Shown: positions 1-12,039, counted from the stretch's first letter. The stretch: DNA of 64,000 nucleotides from Orientallactaga sibirica (GCA_036365145.1 JAEOAD010000603.1:2356001-2420000); one strand, 5' to 3'. Numbers and translations: made by a program. Notes: a model not told the origin generated them from the letters alone.

Positions 1-312
1 TGTTGAGTATCCTTAGTGTCTATCTCCTTCACCCTTGTGCTGATATCAGATTCACTAAGAATGCAGCACTCTTGCTCATTTCCTCAAGTCCTCTGTGGTT
101 TCAGCTGGGGCGGAGTGAAGTGTGCTGTTCATTTATCGCCTCAGGTCCCACTCCCATCTGACAAAGAGAAGCAGAATTCCATGCCACAGGGCCTGCCCAC
201 ACACTGTTGGGTGCAGGGAACCCAGACCAGGGATCAAAATATTATTTTAAAGAAGAAAGAATGAATATTCAGTCCCATATTTTTCAGCTAATAGAAAGAA
301 AGAAAGAAAAAA

Positions 313-488
313 GGGGGCTGGAGACTTAGCACCCCAGTTAAAGGCACTTGCTTGCAAAACTTGACTGCATGAGTTTGATTTCCCAGTACCCATGTAAAGC
401 TCAATGAACAAAGTTGCACACGTATGTTTGTTGTGTCAGCATGTCCTGGCTTGCCCATTCTCTTTTTCCCTCTCCGTCTCTCTCTCTC

Positions 489-533
<45 letters not shown>

Positions 534-560
534 GTCTCCCTCCCTTTCCTTCTCCCTCTA
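313..560 (+). mobile_element. B2-like tRNA-derived SINE with CT-repeat tail
   Basis: The diverged copy starts 'gggggctggagacttagc', carries 'cacttgcttgcaaaac', and runs into a long (CT)n tract at about 476-531. The CT stretch is the family's 3' pyrimidine block, expanded here. Confidence 0.75.
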
Positions 561-611
561 CTTCTTCCTATCCCTCTTCCTGGTTTTGTTTTGTTTTGTT
601 TTGTTTTTAAC

Positions 612-755
612 CCTTTCAAGGTAAGGTCTCATTTTCTATCCCAGGCTGGCCTGGAACTCACTCAGCAGTCCCCAGGTGGCCTCAAATTCACAGTGATTCT
701 CCTACCTCTGCTTCTCTAGTGCTAGAATTAAAGGTGTGTGCCACCATGCCCGGTT
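612..755 (-). mobile_element. B1 SINE
   Basis: This is an antisense B1: 'aaggtaaggtctcattttct', 'caggctggcctggaactcac', ending 'gtgtgtgccaccatgcccgg'. B1 is a 7SL-RNA-derived rodent SINE. Confidence 0.85.
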
Positions 756-762
756 ATCTCGG

Positions 763-905
763 CTTCTTTCCTTCCTTCCTTCCTTCCTTCCTTCCTTCCT
801 TCCTTCCTTCCTTCCTTCCTTCCTTCCTTCCTTCCTTCCTTCCTTCCCTCCCTCCCTCCCTCCCTCCCTCCCTCCCTCCCTTTCTTTCTTTCTTTCTTTC
901 TTTTT
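763..905. repeat. Pure pyrimidine microsatellite (TTCC/CCCT/TTTC)
   Basis: This is about 140 nt of uninterrupted pyrimidines on the + strand, in three blocks: TTCC repeats, then CCCT repeats, then TTTC repeats. It lies between an antisense B1 and an antisense B2-like SINE, so it probably grew from SINE-tail sequence. Confidence 0.95.
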
Positions 906-1082
906 GACAGAGAGAGAGAGAATGGACAAACCAGCGGCCTCTCAGCCACATGAACGATGTGTTCGCCTCCTTGTGGGCAAGTGCGGCATTACACCCTTGT
1001 GTCACTACATCTGGCTAAACATTGAACATGTTCTTAGGCTTGACAGGCAGGCATTAACTGCTAAGCCATCTCTCCCACCCTT
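906..1082 (-). mobile_element. B2-like SINE, long subtype
   Basis: The antisense copy has 'ccttgtgggcaagtgcggc' and ends 'taactgctaagccatctctc'. It belongs to the subtype with the CTCF-like box, here with one extra change. Confidence 0.85.
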
Positions 1083-1381
1083 CTCTGTCTCTTTCTAGCT
1101 CTCTCTCTATAAAGTAAATAAATAAAATCTTTAAAAACAGGGAAAAAAAGCAAACAAAAACCTAAAAATGTTATGAATTGTGGTCAAGTACAGAGTTTTA
1201 TATTTGTTGATTTATTAATATATTTAGGACATCGTGATTCTGGGTTTCAAAGGGCTGTTAATTGGTCCATGAATGGTAGATTTTTATATATCTATTTACT
1301 AACAAATTACATATCTCATTTAAACTGAACAAATATGTGTACACAATAAACCACCAAGAACTAAAGCTGGAACAACCTGAT

Positions 1382-1650
1382 TTATCTATTTATTTATTTA
1401 TTTTTTTTGGAGAGAGACAGAGAGAGAGAGACAGACAGAGAGGGAGAGGGAGACAGATAGAGAACAGGTGCGCCAGCAGTCTCTCAGCTGCTGTGAACGA
1501 AATCCAGATGTGTGCGCCCCCTTGTGGGCAAATGTGGCATTTCACCCTGGCGTCACTTTGCATCTGGCTAAACTTGGGACCTGGAGATTGGAACCCGGTT
1601 CTTAGGCTTAGCAGACAGGTGCCTTAACCGCTAAGCCATCTCTCCAGCCA
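1382..1650 (-). mobile_element. B2-like SINE, long subtype
   Basis: This well-preserved antisense copy has a TTTA tail, GA-rich block, 'gtgcgcccccttgtgggc' (CTCF-like box on the minus strand at 1514-1527) and the head 'ccgctaagccatctctccag'. Confidence 0.9.
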
Positions 1651-1667
1651 CAACCTGATTTTTATCA

Positions 1668-2258
1668 ATGACTTCTGCAGTTACCTTCTTGTTGCTGTCA
1701 TAAAACACCAAACCTAAATCAGCTGATGGGATGTGCTTATTTTGGCTTAGAGTCTTGAGGGGAATCTTCACAATGGCAGAGGAAAGTTTGGCACAAGAAC
1801 AGGCTGGATATCTCCTCTGCCAGAGCATGTGGAAAACAACAGCAGAAGTGTGAGCAGAGTAACATTGGCAAGCTAGGAGCTAATAAACCTCTAGGTCCAG
1901 CCCCAACAACACACCTCCTCTAGCAAGGCACCACTTCCTAAGTTGCCATCTGCTGGGAGCTAGCATTCAAAACACATGATTTTGGGCTGGAGAAATGGCT
2001 TAGCAGTTAAGGTGCTTGCCTGGGAAGCCTAAGGACTCATGTTCTACTCTCCAGATCCCACATTAGCCAGATGCACAAAGGTGAGGCAAGTGCAAGCTTG
2101 CACATGCCCACTATGTGTCACAAGCATCTGGAGTTCAATTTCAGTGGCTGAGGCCCTGGCACACCAGTTCTCTCTCTCTCTCTCTCTCTCTAATAAAAAT
2201 AAAAATAAATTTTAAAAAACATGAGTTTATCTGTGACATTAGATTCAAACTCCAACAT
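1668..2258 (-). mobile_element. Old solo LTR, MaLR-like, interrupted by a SINE
   Basis: 1668-1980 reads in antisense like a rodent MaLR LTR ('gctgtcataaaacacc', 'tcacaatggcagaggaaag', 'cattcaaaacacatga') and appears to resume at about 2218-2258 after a SINE insertion. The family call is by resemblance only. Confidence 0.5.
1986..2218 (+). mobile_element. B2-like SINE, middle subtype
   Basis: It starts 'gggctggagaaatggcttag' and contains 'aaaggtgaggcaagtgcaag', which marks the middle-length subtype. It ends in CT and A-rich tails and interrupts an older LTR. Confidence 0.88.
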
Positions 2259-3822
2259 TAACTTACCCATTCTGCCACCATCTTGACTCTTTCTCCCTGT
2301 CTCTCTTCCCTCCCTTCTCTTCTCCTCTCCTCTCCTCTTCCATTCCCTCCCCTCTTCTGTCCTCTGTTGTCTCTCATTAGTATTTGAGGACAGGGTTGAG
2401 CTATGTACTTCAGGCTGATCTCAAAACTATTCTCCTGTCTTGGTGTACCTTGTGCTGAGATTGCACATCAGTGCCTGCATGCCTGACTTGAATAACCACT
2501 TTTCCTAACTCATTTACAGGTATATGAAGTTGAAGACATTTCATTTTATTTGTTTTTATTTTATTCTGCAAGGATCATGGTTCTTTTTAGAGTTTTTTTT
2601 TTTTCTTTTTCCATGTAAAAATGAGTTGCCTTAGTATTCTGTATTGTTTTTCATTGTTGCTGTTTTTGGCTGCTGCCTACTAATAAAATTTTTATGAATA
2701 ATGACAGTAATTTAACCCATGTCTGAATCAGTTACATTTTTGAGTCCTAATTGTGATTCCCAAGCTAGCCCATTCCCATTTCACTCACCCTTTTGCATAT
2801 ACCACTGAATAGTAATTAGAAATTTGTAGACTATTAAAATGTTCTCAAATGAATACAGTTACTTTATTGTGAAATCTCAATAATTTGATTGCTTTGTCTA
2901 TTAAGAGAGAGTTCTGAGTATTCTTCTCTGTTCTTTGGGACACAGAAACATTATGCCCCATAATTTCAACATGAAAACAGTATCATAAAACATTAGTGAC
3001 CTCTAAATCCTTTGTTACCTTCTAGTTTAACAAGTTTTTTTTCAGCATATTGTCCCAGGAGATTTTTTTGCTCATCCATTAAAACATTTTTTGCTAACAT
3101 TGGTGGGAAACATAATAAAAGTCTGTCAAGAACTCTTTGATTATATATATTATACATAACCCAGAGCTTGATTTTCTTGTTCCTTCTTGCCCATAGCTAA
3201 CAGAAAACATTTCTTCCTGTGAGATAATGACTAATATAGTTATTTGAACCTTTCCTGACCTTTGTTTTCAAAACACCATGAAAACTGAACAAATCCAAAT
3301 TAAAAAAATAAAATAAAAACTGTTAAACAAAAACAATCAAAGAATATTTTATGATCATTTGAAGACTATTAAGTATAATGAAATGCTCTTAACCAAAGTG
3401 GTTGGTACCTATGACCTTGACTTTTGCTCAACCAACATTTGATTTTCAGTAGTTGTGACTCCCAGTTCAGGTTGCACCTAGAATTTAGGCCAGATTATAA
3501 CTTTGCCATTAATATCTTTGTGGCCTTCAAGTTATTAAATGGCTATGCATTGAAGTTTTCAAATCTGGAAATAATGAAAGTAATTACAGCTATTTTTAGG
3601 GCCACTATTAAATAAGATATTCTTCTAAAATATTTATCCTTTTGTGAGACATGCCTGAGCTCCATGCTTGTTAAATGTTGTCAACAAATTCACACTAGTT
3701 CTGGCTTCGAGTTGTTAACAGCCTATGAGAGTGACAGAATTATGTCCAGCACCTAATCACACCTAATCACACATGGTTATATTGTGGCACTGCTTTGAGT
3801 AGATATATAAAAACAGAGTGAG

Positions 3823-4218
3823 GGGCTGCAGAGATGGCTCAGTGATTAAGGCACTTGCCTTCAAAGCCCAAGGACATGGGTTCAATTCCACAGTGCCCAC
3901 ATAAAGGTAGATGCAGAAGGTGCCACATCTGTCTACCGTTTGCAGTGACTAGAGGCCCTGGTGTGCCCATTCTCTCTCTTCTCTCTTTTTTTTTTTTTTT
4001 TTTGTTTTTTCGAGGTAGGGTCTCACTCTGGTCCAGGCTGACCTGGAATTAACTATGTAGTCTCAGGGTGGCCTCAAACTCTCGGCGATCCTCCTACCTC
4101 TGCCTCCCAAGTGCTGGGATTAAAGGCGTGCGCCACCACGCCTGGCACCCATTCTCTCTTTATCTGCCTCTTTCTCTCCTCCCCCCTCAAATAAATAAAT
4201 AAATAAAATATTTTTAAA
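3823..4218 (+). mobile_element. B2-like SINE, short subtype, split by a B1
   Basis: The head 'ggggctgcagagatggctca' is at 3823. The body stops at about 3985 where a B1 is inserted, and the CT block and AAATAAATA tail resume at about 4147-4218. Confidence 0.9.
3985..4147 (-). mobile_element. B1 SINE nested in a B2-like SINE
   Basis: This antisense B1 has a T-run, 'gaggtagggtctcactctgg' and the end 'gcgccaccacgcctggc'. The host sequence 'cccattctctct' is present on both sides, a target-site duplication. Confidence 0.92.
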
Positions 4219-4537
4219 AAGAAAAACAGTGTGAATACCACCTCTTATTTAAACAAATGCTCATTTGATTGACATCACAATAACAACTTAATGACCCTCA
4301 GAATATAACTTACTATATACATCAAATACAAGAAAATTAATAAAAATCTATGGTCCTTCACACTTTTTCTTTAGAAGAATAGAAGGGTAGTTTTGAAAAA
4401 TATTTGCATCTCAAAATGTTCATATAGACTCTAACATGCTTCCATATTTATTTTTTAGTTTCACTCATTCACTTATCTAATTAGAATTAAGGTACTATAG
4501 ATGTTTAGATTCTGACTTCCTTTGAAATGTTTTACAG

Positions 4538-4600
4538 ATTTACTGGCCTGCTGCAAAGGAACGGGTGGAATTATGTAAACTAGCTGGAAAAGATGCCAAT
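4538..4600 (+). CDS. Sema3d: Sema3d coding exon, [15 protein letters not shown] segment
   Basis: The exon is 63 nt, exactly 21 codons, phase 0 at both ends. It follows the acceptor 'tgttttacag' and precedes a strong donor 'gtaagtataa'. It encodes the early sema-domain strand [15 protein letters not shown] and ends in AGKDAN. The cysteine in ELCKL is one of the conserved sema-domain cysteines. The 63-nt size and the [10 protein letters not shown] motif are shared by all class-3 semaphorins, so this exon alone would not distinguish paralogues; the PAA rather than PAP spelling and the later exons point to Sema3d. No preceding exon (the GRLLLGAKDH region) could be found in the first 4.5 kb of the window, so the upstream intron is at least that long. 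No stop or frameshift is seen. Confidence 0.95.
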
Positions 4601-4647
4601 GTAAGTATAAAACTCTAAAATTGTATTTTTGAAAGTGAGTACTGAGT

Positions 4648-4796
4648 GGGGCGTGGTTGCACATGCCTTTAGCCCTAGCACATGGGAGGCTGAGGTAAGA
4701 GGATCACTGTGAGCTTGAGGCCATCCTGGGACTACAGAGCAAGTTCCAAGTTAGCCTGAGCTAGAGTGTGACCCTGCCTTTAACAACAACAACAAA
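4648..4796 (+). mobile_element. B1 SINE
   Basis: The sense B1 reads 'ggggcgtggttgcacatgcc', 'gggaggctgaggtaagagga', then a (CAA)n tail. It lies about 50 bases downstream of a Sema3d donor site. Confidence 0.88.
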
Positions 4797-6944
4797 AGTG
4801 AACAAAAATATTATAGTAATTACTTATATTCACTTTTATTGAATTGATATTAATGCATTATTTTAATACTAAACTAGCACTTTCCATAGCGATTAATGTG
4901 ATAAGCCAAACATGATTAATTCATGCCTGAGGGAGCTGGGGGCAGTAAGATCAGGAGTTCAAGGTCACCTTGTACTATATAATGAGTTTGGAGGCCAACA
5001 TGGTATATAGAAAATTTTGTCTCAAATGCCAAATGACTACCACAAAAAGACAGATTAATGAGAATAATATCTTTCTGTTGTAGAAAGAGTAATAGTGCTA
5101 GTCACAAAAAAAAAAAAAAAATCCAGAATTTAGTAATACTACATGTTCTGATATGTTGCTAGAAAAGAAGGGGACTAAACTATTCTAGAATGCTTCTATC
5201 CATGACTCTATTGGCCTCACCCTGATCAGTGTCTATACAGTGAGCAGAATCTTAGGTCTGCAAAAGGATCAATGTTTTATTGAACTTGTGGAGATATAAT
5301 GATTTGGTTATGTGGACTTTCAGAATAATTTTGTCAAAGAATAGCAAGCAGAAGCATGATAGAACAACTATGAGTATTTTTATTCTGTGTAAATCTTTAG
5401 AATTGAGTGCCTGATATAGAAGCAAGTCAGGAAAAAGTTGTTTTCAGTGTACTACAATACACTAACATCAACTTTTGCATCTGTTAGATAAGAGATAGAC
5501 ACTCAATGTCAATGAATCAGTGAAATTTTACATTATGACTGAGTTCTTAGCCCCATCTGTGCGTGAAGTCTAGTTGCATAGTGACTTCATTGCCATGCTC
5601 TTTAAATGAAGGCAGAGGAGAGGGTGGATTCTGGGGGCACTCTCCTTGAGTATGCAGGGCTGATGTTGATTACACATGTCACACTCCTTTCTACTGTCAG
5701 CTGACAATCACTTCTAACCTTGAAGACCGTCTAGTATCCACCAGGTTTAGTGATTAAGGGAGCTTTTTTCTTATGCACTGAAGTCTATAACATCTGATGT
5801 TGAATCATGAAGATGCAAGCAATCTATTTTAGAGTTAGTGATAATAGCAATTCATATTATTACTTCCTATTTCCTATATTTATAGTCTCATTTAATCCTG
5901 AAAAACAACATGTTCCACATTTTCTGAATGAGGAAACTAAAAGCAGAGTAAGTAAATGACTTGCTCCATATTATACACTTGGTAAATTGTGAAACCAGGT
6001 ACTGAATCCACAAGGCTGACCACATGGTCTATGCTTCAAAATCAAACTATAAAATATGCACATAAGGCCCCCAAAGTGCTCTCAAATTATGTCTCTCTTC
6101 AATATCATCATAACATTCATCTTCCTGTTGAACAACACTGCATAGATTGTGACCAATAGAAAACTGAGACAAATCTGTGGTCTTATTGACATCATTTATT
6201 GCCTTTGGTACAACTGTCTCCCTCCTCTAGTAATTTTTACCTTCTTCCCAAGAGTGTGTTTAGCATTAACAAGTGTTTGGAAATACTGTCCCTTTACACA
6301 AAGGTACTATATAACTTCAAAATAGTGAATTATTTACTATAATAAAAGTAAACTAATTGAGGTGGGGAGGTCATGAAAGATGAGAAAACAAAATGAAATT
6401 GTTCCCCTTCTTTGAACTCAGTCCTCCCGTTTAATCCAGGAAATGAGGAGGTGACAGGAAGTAGTTTGGCAGTAGTTTGCTTCTGTCTAGTAGAAGATTA
6501 TTCAAAAGAAAGTCTCAGAAAATATCTTTAGTTCTGACTATGAAGCTTCAATTAAATAGCTCACTCAGTCCAGGGAAAAGCAAGGATGAGGTCAGCCTGG
6601 ACCATTTGTCAGCTTAATCACAGAGGTATATAGCCTTGCCAAGAAGACATTGCATACAGCAAAATATCTTCTAGTTATAAAGCTTATGACTCTTTATAAG
6701 AAAATCTCAAAACTAAATGAATTTATTGTAAAATTTTTACAAATTATACAAAAGAAAAATATGAGTCAATTGTAAACATTTCTTCCCCATCAGCTCAACC
6801 TAGAGATAAATGTCTGGCAACACTGTGAGGTGTATTCTTCTTTCTCATCTATTTACTATTTTTCAGAATGAAGCCATTACATACTTAGACCCTTTAAACA
6901 TTTTATTTCACTTTGCAAACTGCTATGAGCATTTTTCCATGAAA

Positions 6945-7260
6945 TTAAATTATTTTTAATGAGATCTTTATTATATGAACATATGGCAAACTGGGCATAG
7001 TCCCATCAGTTTATACCCTTATGTCTCCTCAGCCCCACCCACATCCACTAAGGACCCTTCTCAGTGAGGTTATTGGTTTCTATAATTGGTGTGGGGTCAT
7101 GGATGCATCAGAAGTTAGTCTTCGTAGACAGGGGTGGGTGGTAATGTCTCAAAGTAAACCTTCCTACCTGTGGCTCTTACATTTTGATGAGAGGAGGGTA
7201 CACTTGCTAGGCAAGTGGAGGGAGGAAAGGGAAGAGATACCTAAAACTAAAATACTTTCA
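6945..7260 (-). mobile_element. Possible L1 3'-end fragment
   Basis: 'gatctttattatatgaac' followed by C-rich text ('cagccccacccacatcca') and 'ggggtcatggatgcatcag' resembles an antisense L1 3' untranslated region of this genome. No coding remnant is present, so the assignment is tentative. Confidence 0.4.
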
Positions 7261-7879
7261 TAACACCATTTTTAAGATTTATACTATACTCTTCAAGACA
7301 TTATTTCATCACATTCTTGTGGTAAGAAGCTTGGTACATACCCAAAGATACTGCACACAAGAAATCTTACATATAAATATCATGAAAACCTTTGATTTCT
7401 CAGTAGCTTTTACTAGTTATTAATAGAATTTTCTGTGCAAATGTTGGTAAATTGTCCTCCAGGATGTTTATTTCTTAGACACTCTAAGTAGGAGTGAATT
7501 TTTCAAGAAATTCCTCTGTCTTTGCTAATGTTGGAAACACCCTCCAGTGAGTATTTACAATGCATATTTAACAATGCAGAAAATGAATGTGTTTTACCTT
7601 TGTAAATAAAAGGAACATGTATTTTTCTGTTCTATCTTTAAATTATTTCATTGCTAAATGTATTTACTTCTCATTGTTGTAAGATCAATACTTTTAATAA
7701 TATATCCCTGCAATTTGCTTATGTATGTATTTTGTTTTCTGCCTTTTTCTTACCAATTACTTACAGATTTATAAAGCATGCATATGCACACATGTTTATG
7801 TTATAAGCATGCATACTTATATAGCATTTGTGTATATGTGTTACAAAGTATAGTCCACTCATGGAGAAAATATATTTCT

Positions 7880-8031
7880 TTTTTCTTGTTTGTTTGTTTT
7901 TGTTTCTTAGAGGTAGGGTTTCACTCTGGCAGAGGCTGACCTGGAATTCAATATCTAGTCTCAGGGTGCAGCCTCTATCTCTCAGCAATCCTCCTACCTC
8001 TGCCTCCCAAGTGCAGGGATAAAAGGTGTGC
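7880..8031 (-). mobile_element. B1 SINE
   Basis: This is an antisense B1 with a TTTG-rich tail: 'gaggtagggtttcactctgg', 'tcctcctacctctgcctccc'. Confidence 0.88.
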
Positions 8032-8337
8032 AACGTTAATTACTTTATTTGCAGTTTACAATTTAAATATTTATATAGGAACACCTGTGTTACTTTTTTT
8101 TTCCTTCTAAAATTCCTTTGCTCTTTTACTACCTGCTGTTTTTCTCAGCTGACATTTGTAGTTAGGTCCTTTTTGTGTAGAAACAAAAATGTAACATTAG
8201 GATTTCAGTCCATTTCCTTTAAGATAGTAGGGATTTATTTGAATATTATTTTAAGCATTTAAGGTCTAAACAGATTTCTACATACAGGACTCTGTCTGAG
8301 AAGTGCATCTAGTGAATGATAAAAGAATTGTGATGAC

Positions 8338-8520
8338 CACTACCAGGAATGGTAGAGCACATTTGTAATCTTAGCACTAGGGAGGTAGAAGCAGGAGTGC
8401 AAAGTCTGTCAGCTACACATCAGGATCCAGGCCAACTTGCACTACATGAGACCCTGTGTGAAGAAGAAGAAGAAGGAGGAAGAGGAGGAGAAGGAGGAGG
8501 AGGGGGAGAAGAAGAAGAAA
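8338..8520 (+). mobile_element. Diverged B1 with GAA/GAG purine tail
   Basis: 'ccaggaatggtagagcac' and 'agcactagggaggtagaag' mark a diverged B1. It is followed by about 60 nt of AAG/GAG purine repeat grown from its tail. Confidence 0.65.
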
Positions 8521-8572
8521 AAGTGTTGGCTATCACAATATTAATACATTAAAAATAGAAACAGACCTTAGA

Positions 8573-8672
8573 GGCCAGGGAAGTAGCTCAGTGGTAGACA
8601 TTTGTACAGCAGGCTTTTATCTAGTGCAGCCCTGGGTTCGATTCCCTAAATTGCCAAAGCAAAATAAAACAG
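8573..8672 (+). mobile_element. ID SINE
   Basis: 'ggaagtagctcagtggtaga' and 'gccctgggttcgattcc' are the A and B box regions of a tRNA-derived ID element, followed by an A-rich end. Confidence 0.8.
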
Positions 8673-9024
8673 ACCTAGACACCTAAGTCATGAGTGCCTT
8701 CCAGTAAGTAATGCAAATATACTCAAATTTGAAAATATATGTCAGTTAGAAAAATTATGTATAAAGTTGAGTTGGATTTAATTTGGCCTCTGTGTGTATC
8801 TTGAGAGTTCTGAGTAACCTGGAGTTCTTAGTATATTTTTGGTTGTCTGGAAAGGAAATAAAATTTTAAGTGCTCATCAGTAGAATTACATACACTTGTT
8901 GTTTTTCTGCAACTATTAATTCAGCTTTATATTTTCCATTTAGCTAGTTATATTGATGCATGACTTGGGGGGTTCAGAAGGAGTCCCCAAATTTATGAAC
9001 TTCAAAACTGGGTTCTGTCCTACT

Positions 9025-9272
9025 TTTTTTTTGAGAGGCAGTCAATCAGAAAGAGACAGACAGAGAGACAGAGGCAGAGAATGGGCACGCCAGCAGTCTC
9101 TCAGCTGCTGTAAACGAACTCCAGACGTGTGCTCCCCCTTGTGGGCAAGTGCAGCATTGTGCCCTTGCATCCCTTTGTGTCTGGCTAAACGTGGGTGGGA
9201 CCTGGGGAATCCAACAGGCATTCTTAGGCTTGGCAGGCAGGTGCCTTATCCTTTAAGCCATCTGCCAGCCCC
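9025..9272 (-). mobile_element. B2-like SINE, long subtype
   Basis: The antisense copy has 'gctcccccttgtgggcaag' at 9131 and the head 'tttaagccatctgccagc'. Its CTCF-like box has one change (GAGC for GCGC on the minus strand). Confidence 0.88.
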
Positions 9273-9279
9273 CTTTTTT

Positions 9280-9489
9280 AAAAGGTTGATTTGATTTTAA
9301 AAGGTTGAGGGGAGAGAGAGAGAGTAAAAGAGAATGAGAATGGGCATGCAGGGCCTCTAACCACTGCAAGCAAACTCTAGACACGTGTGCCACCATGTGC
9401 ATCTGGTTTACATGGGACCTGGAGAATCGAAGCAGTGTCCGTAGGCTTTGCAGGCATGAGCCTTAACTGCTAAGCCATCTCTCCAGCCC
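9280..9489 (-). mobile_element. B2-like SINE, short subtype
   Basis: The antisense copy follows the previous one head to tail: 'acacgtgtgccaccatgtgc' and 'actgctaagccatctctcca'. Confidence 0.85.
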
Positions 9490-10129
9490 TTTGTCCTACC
9501 TTCAACAAAGAATTGATAAACACAGACTTGAGAAGGATAAATTATGAGTTATTACATTTATTTATGGAGAAATCATTAACTGTGAGGTTTATTTAAGTAA
9601 GAAATCACAAATTGTGAGGTTTATTTAAGGGAGATGGGGATCTAGGAAGGCAAGCTCCAGCAGAGTCATAAACATGTGGGAGTAGGAGACGTTCTCATCT
9701 GGAAACACTGCAGAGTTTATAAGGTTCATTTAAGAGAAAGTGGAGTTAGGCGGGAAACCTGGAGTAGAGCTGCAAGCACGTGGAGGGAGTTAAACTGAGG
9801 CTTTCAAGGGAAGACTGAGGTAGAGCCTTAATATGTGGAAGACAGAACTGAGGTGTATATGTAGGGAGACATAGAAGGAACATACGTAGCATCTTCCATG
9901 TGCTTCCCTGTGAAGTTAAGATGGCAAATGGTTAGGCTCAAAGGAAAATATCAAAGCAGAGAGAAAGAAATCCAGAGGAGTAATGAATCATGAAGAAAGT
10001 TACACTTGTGGTTACCCTGAGTTTAAAGAAATTCCACAGGCAGCAGACCTAGAGTTAGTGAAAGCACCCATTTGGTGAGTCAGTGAAAGTACCCATGTCG
10101 TAGTTCTGGGGTGTAAGGGAAATACTCAA

Positions 10130-10626
10130 GTGGTAGATGAAGGAGACCAGAAGAAAATCATGCATGTAATCAAAGTGAGAAGTTACCCCAAACTATAAAA
10201 CAGAAACAAAGGCAAGCAGAAGAGTTCCCCTAGATCAAGAAAGAGTTTTATTTTCTCTCCTCCCCTCAGCCAGGCTGGGTGAGGGGGTAGCTAGGGTGTC
10301 CCTGTGGCCAAGCACAGGCCTAACCCTAACCCTAACCCTTTATAGGCAAGGAGAAGACCCCATCAGTTTGTAGATTTGGAGGGCAGATCCCAGAGCCAAG
10401 TAACCTGGGTGAACCCACCTGGGCAAGCCCATTTAGGCCATCTATCTACATAGTGCACTGGACTGTGGGCATCAGGGGACGCTGTAGATCAATCCTGATT
10501 AGACAAAAGTTCCGATGTTGTGTCAGGGAGAGGTGTCATGTGGGGTGGCATCTCTTAGTTCTCTCTTAGCCTTAATCTCTAACTGAAACTGCCTAAAAGG
10601 AGCTAGATTTCCCCTATCCTCCTTCA
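10130..10626 (-). mobile_element. Candidate solo retroviral LTR
   Basis: On the minus strand the segment starts TGAAGGAGGA at 10626 and shows a TATA-like 'gcctataaaggg' near 10345. Three TTAGGG-like units (10318-10340) follow, then a polyadenylation signal AATAAA near 10250. This order (U3, TATA, R, poly-A signal, U5) is that of an LTR. The U5 end is not defined; 10130 is a guess. No internal retroviral coding was recognised next to it. Confidence 0.5.
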
Positions 10627-11328
10627 GTATGTATGTGGATGCATATAAGAGAAAACACATTAAAATGTCTAAAAATATTTGAGAGAATTCAGTTGATTTT
10701 TATTTCTGCTTCTCTCTGTGCGCCTCTCTCTGTCTCTGTTTCTTTCTCTCTCATGCACATCTCTTTCTTTTACCTTTTTCAATATAGGCAAGTTGGTTTG
10801 AGAAGAAAAGAAAGACTATAGGAGGGATAGAGAAGAAAGTAGAAATTAAATAGTTCTCCAAAAGTGAATACATTATTTGCAAGGTGACAACTTATCCAGA
10901 TTTCAAGGAGATTTCAGAAAGCTATTTCTCCAGGTTGTCCTTTCTTCATGCCCCAGAGCATTGTGCCACCAATAATAGCCATGCTAGTCACTAAGTGAAT
11001 TAAATCAAGTTAATTATTATCATGCTATTTAAACAAAACTTTGAACTTTATGCCTAAAAAGAAATGAACACATAATCTTTGAAAGTTAAAAAAAAAAAAA
11101 AAAAAGAAGTCATGAATTAAGAGGAAAGCCATTGTAAAGTCCTTTCATTAAGAGTTGTTTGGCTGAAATGTCTGCTCCAGGCATAATTTAAATAGATCTT
11201 ATCATTTTATGAACTGCTCATAGTTTTCTCTCTCTCAGGCAACCTATATGCCTTTCCCTTGTCTCCAGGCTGCTTAGAGAACTTACCCTTTGTCAACACT
11301 CTTGAAGAAAACTTTCACAGACTAGACC

Positions 11329-11329
<1 letters not shown>

Positions 11330-11375
<46 letters not shown>

Positions 11376-11517
11376 GGCAAACTGAGGCAGTTAGTTCCTG
11401 CTTCAATCTTACTTTGTTGTATTTCTTGTCAGACAAGTCAGAGGTTAGACAGAGATTTCAAAAATCAATCCTAAGGATAGTTTAGGAAAGATAATGACTG
11501 GAAATATTTTACATGTG

Positions 11518-11548
<31 letters not shown>
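11330..11548. repeat. (TTTA)n and poly-A runs
   Basis: About eleven TTTA units occupy 11331-11376. A run of about 30 A follows at 11518-11548. Neither is clearly attached to a SINE body. Confidence 0.9.
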
Positions 11549-11550
<2 letters not shown>

Positions 11551-11894
11551 TTTGGCTTAATTCTCACCAGAACATCTATCATATCATACCATACAAACCT
11601 TTCCCCTGAATTATATTTGCCTTTTCAAACAGTATTATCTGTTATGGTCCCAAACCTTTCTGATATTATAATTTGTAGTATGAAAGGAAAGTTGTATTTC
11701 TTTGTAGAAATTTTTCTTAGGACTCTTGTAAAATGCCCCTTTGAATTCTATGTCTGCTTGTAAAAGTGAGCTTTTGAAAAACATGATGACGTAACTAATC
11801 AATGAATGAGCTATACCTCACTCTAACCCTGCAATTTGAATTTTCCACTCCTGAAGTCAAGTTGAAGCATTGTTCCCAGTTAAGAATGGCTGCT

Positions 11895-12030
11895 CATGCT
11901 AGGCATGGTGGCATACACCTTTAGACTCAGCACTTGAGAGGCTGAGGTAAGAAGATAACCTTTGGGCTACACATTGAATTCCAGGTCAGCCTGGATGAGA
12001 GTGAGACCACCCCTTAACAATACCAAAAAT
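11895..12030 (+). mobile_element. B1 SINE
   Basis: Sense B1: 'gctaggcatggtggcatac', 'ttgagaggctgaggtaag', with a short A-rich end. Confidence 0.85.
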
Positions 12031-12039
12031 ATAAAAATA

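Larger units (their letters stand above)
1..4537 (+). other. Sema3d: Sema3d upstream intron (partial)
   Basis: This is intron sequence before the first visible exon. 1-310 and about 2260-3820 show no recognisable repeat or gene; the rest is SINEs, a B1, an old LTR and pyrimidine microsatellites listed separately. No upstream semaphorin exon was found. Confidence 0.8.

Noticed and set aside
404..1098. Several overlapping open frames rich in Ser-Leu, Pro-Ser-Phe-Leu or Lys-Glu-Gly
   Set aside because: They are translations of CT and TTCC/CCCT microsatellites and SINE tails in all frames; no codon bias or family signature.
10318..10340. Interstitial telomere or chromosome-fusion mark
   Set aside because: Only about three TAACCC units, embedded in LTR-like sequence with TATA and poly-A signals; far too short for a fusion relic.
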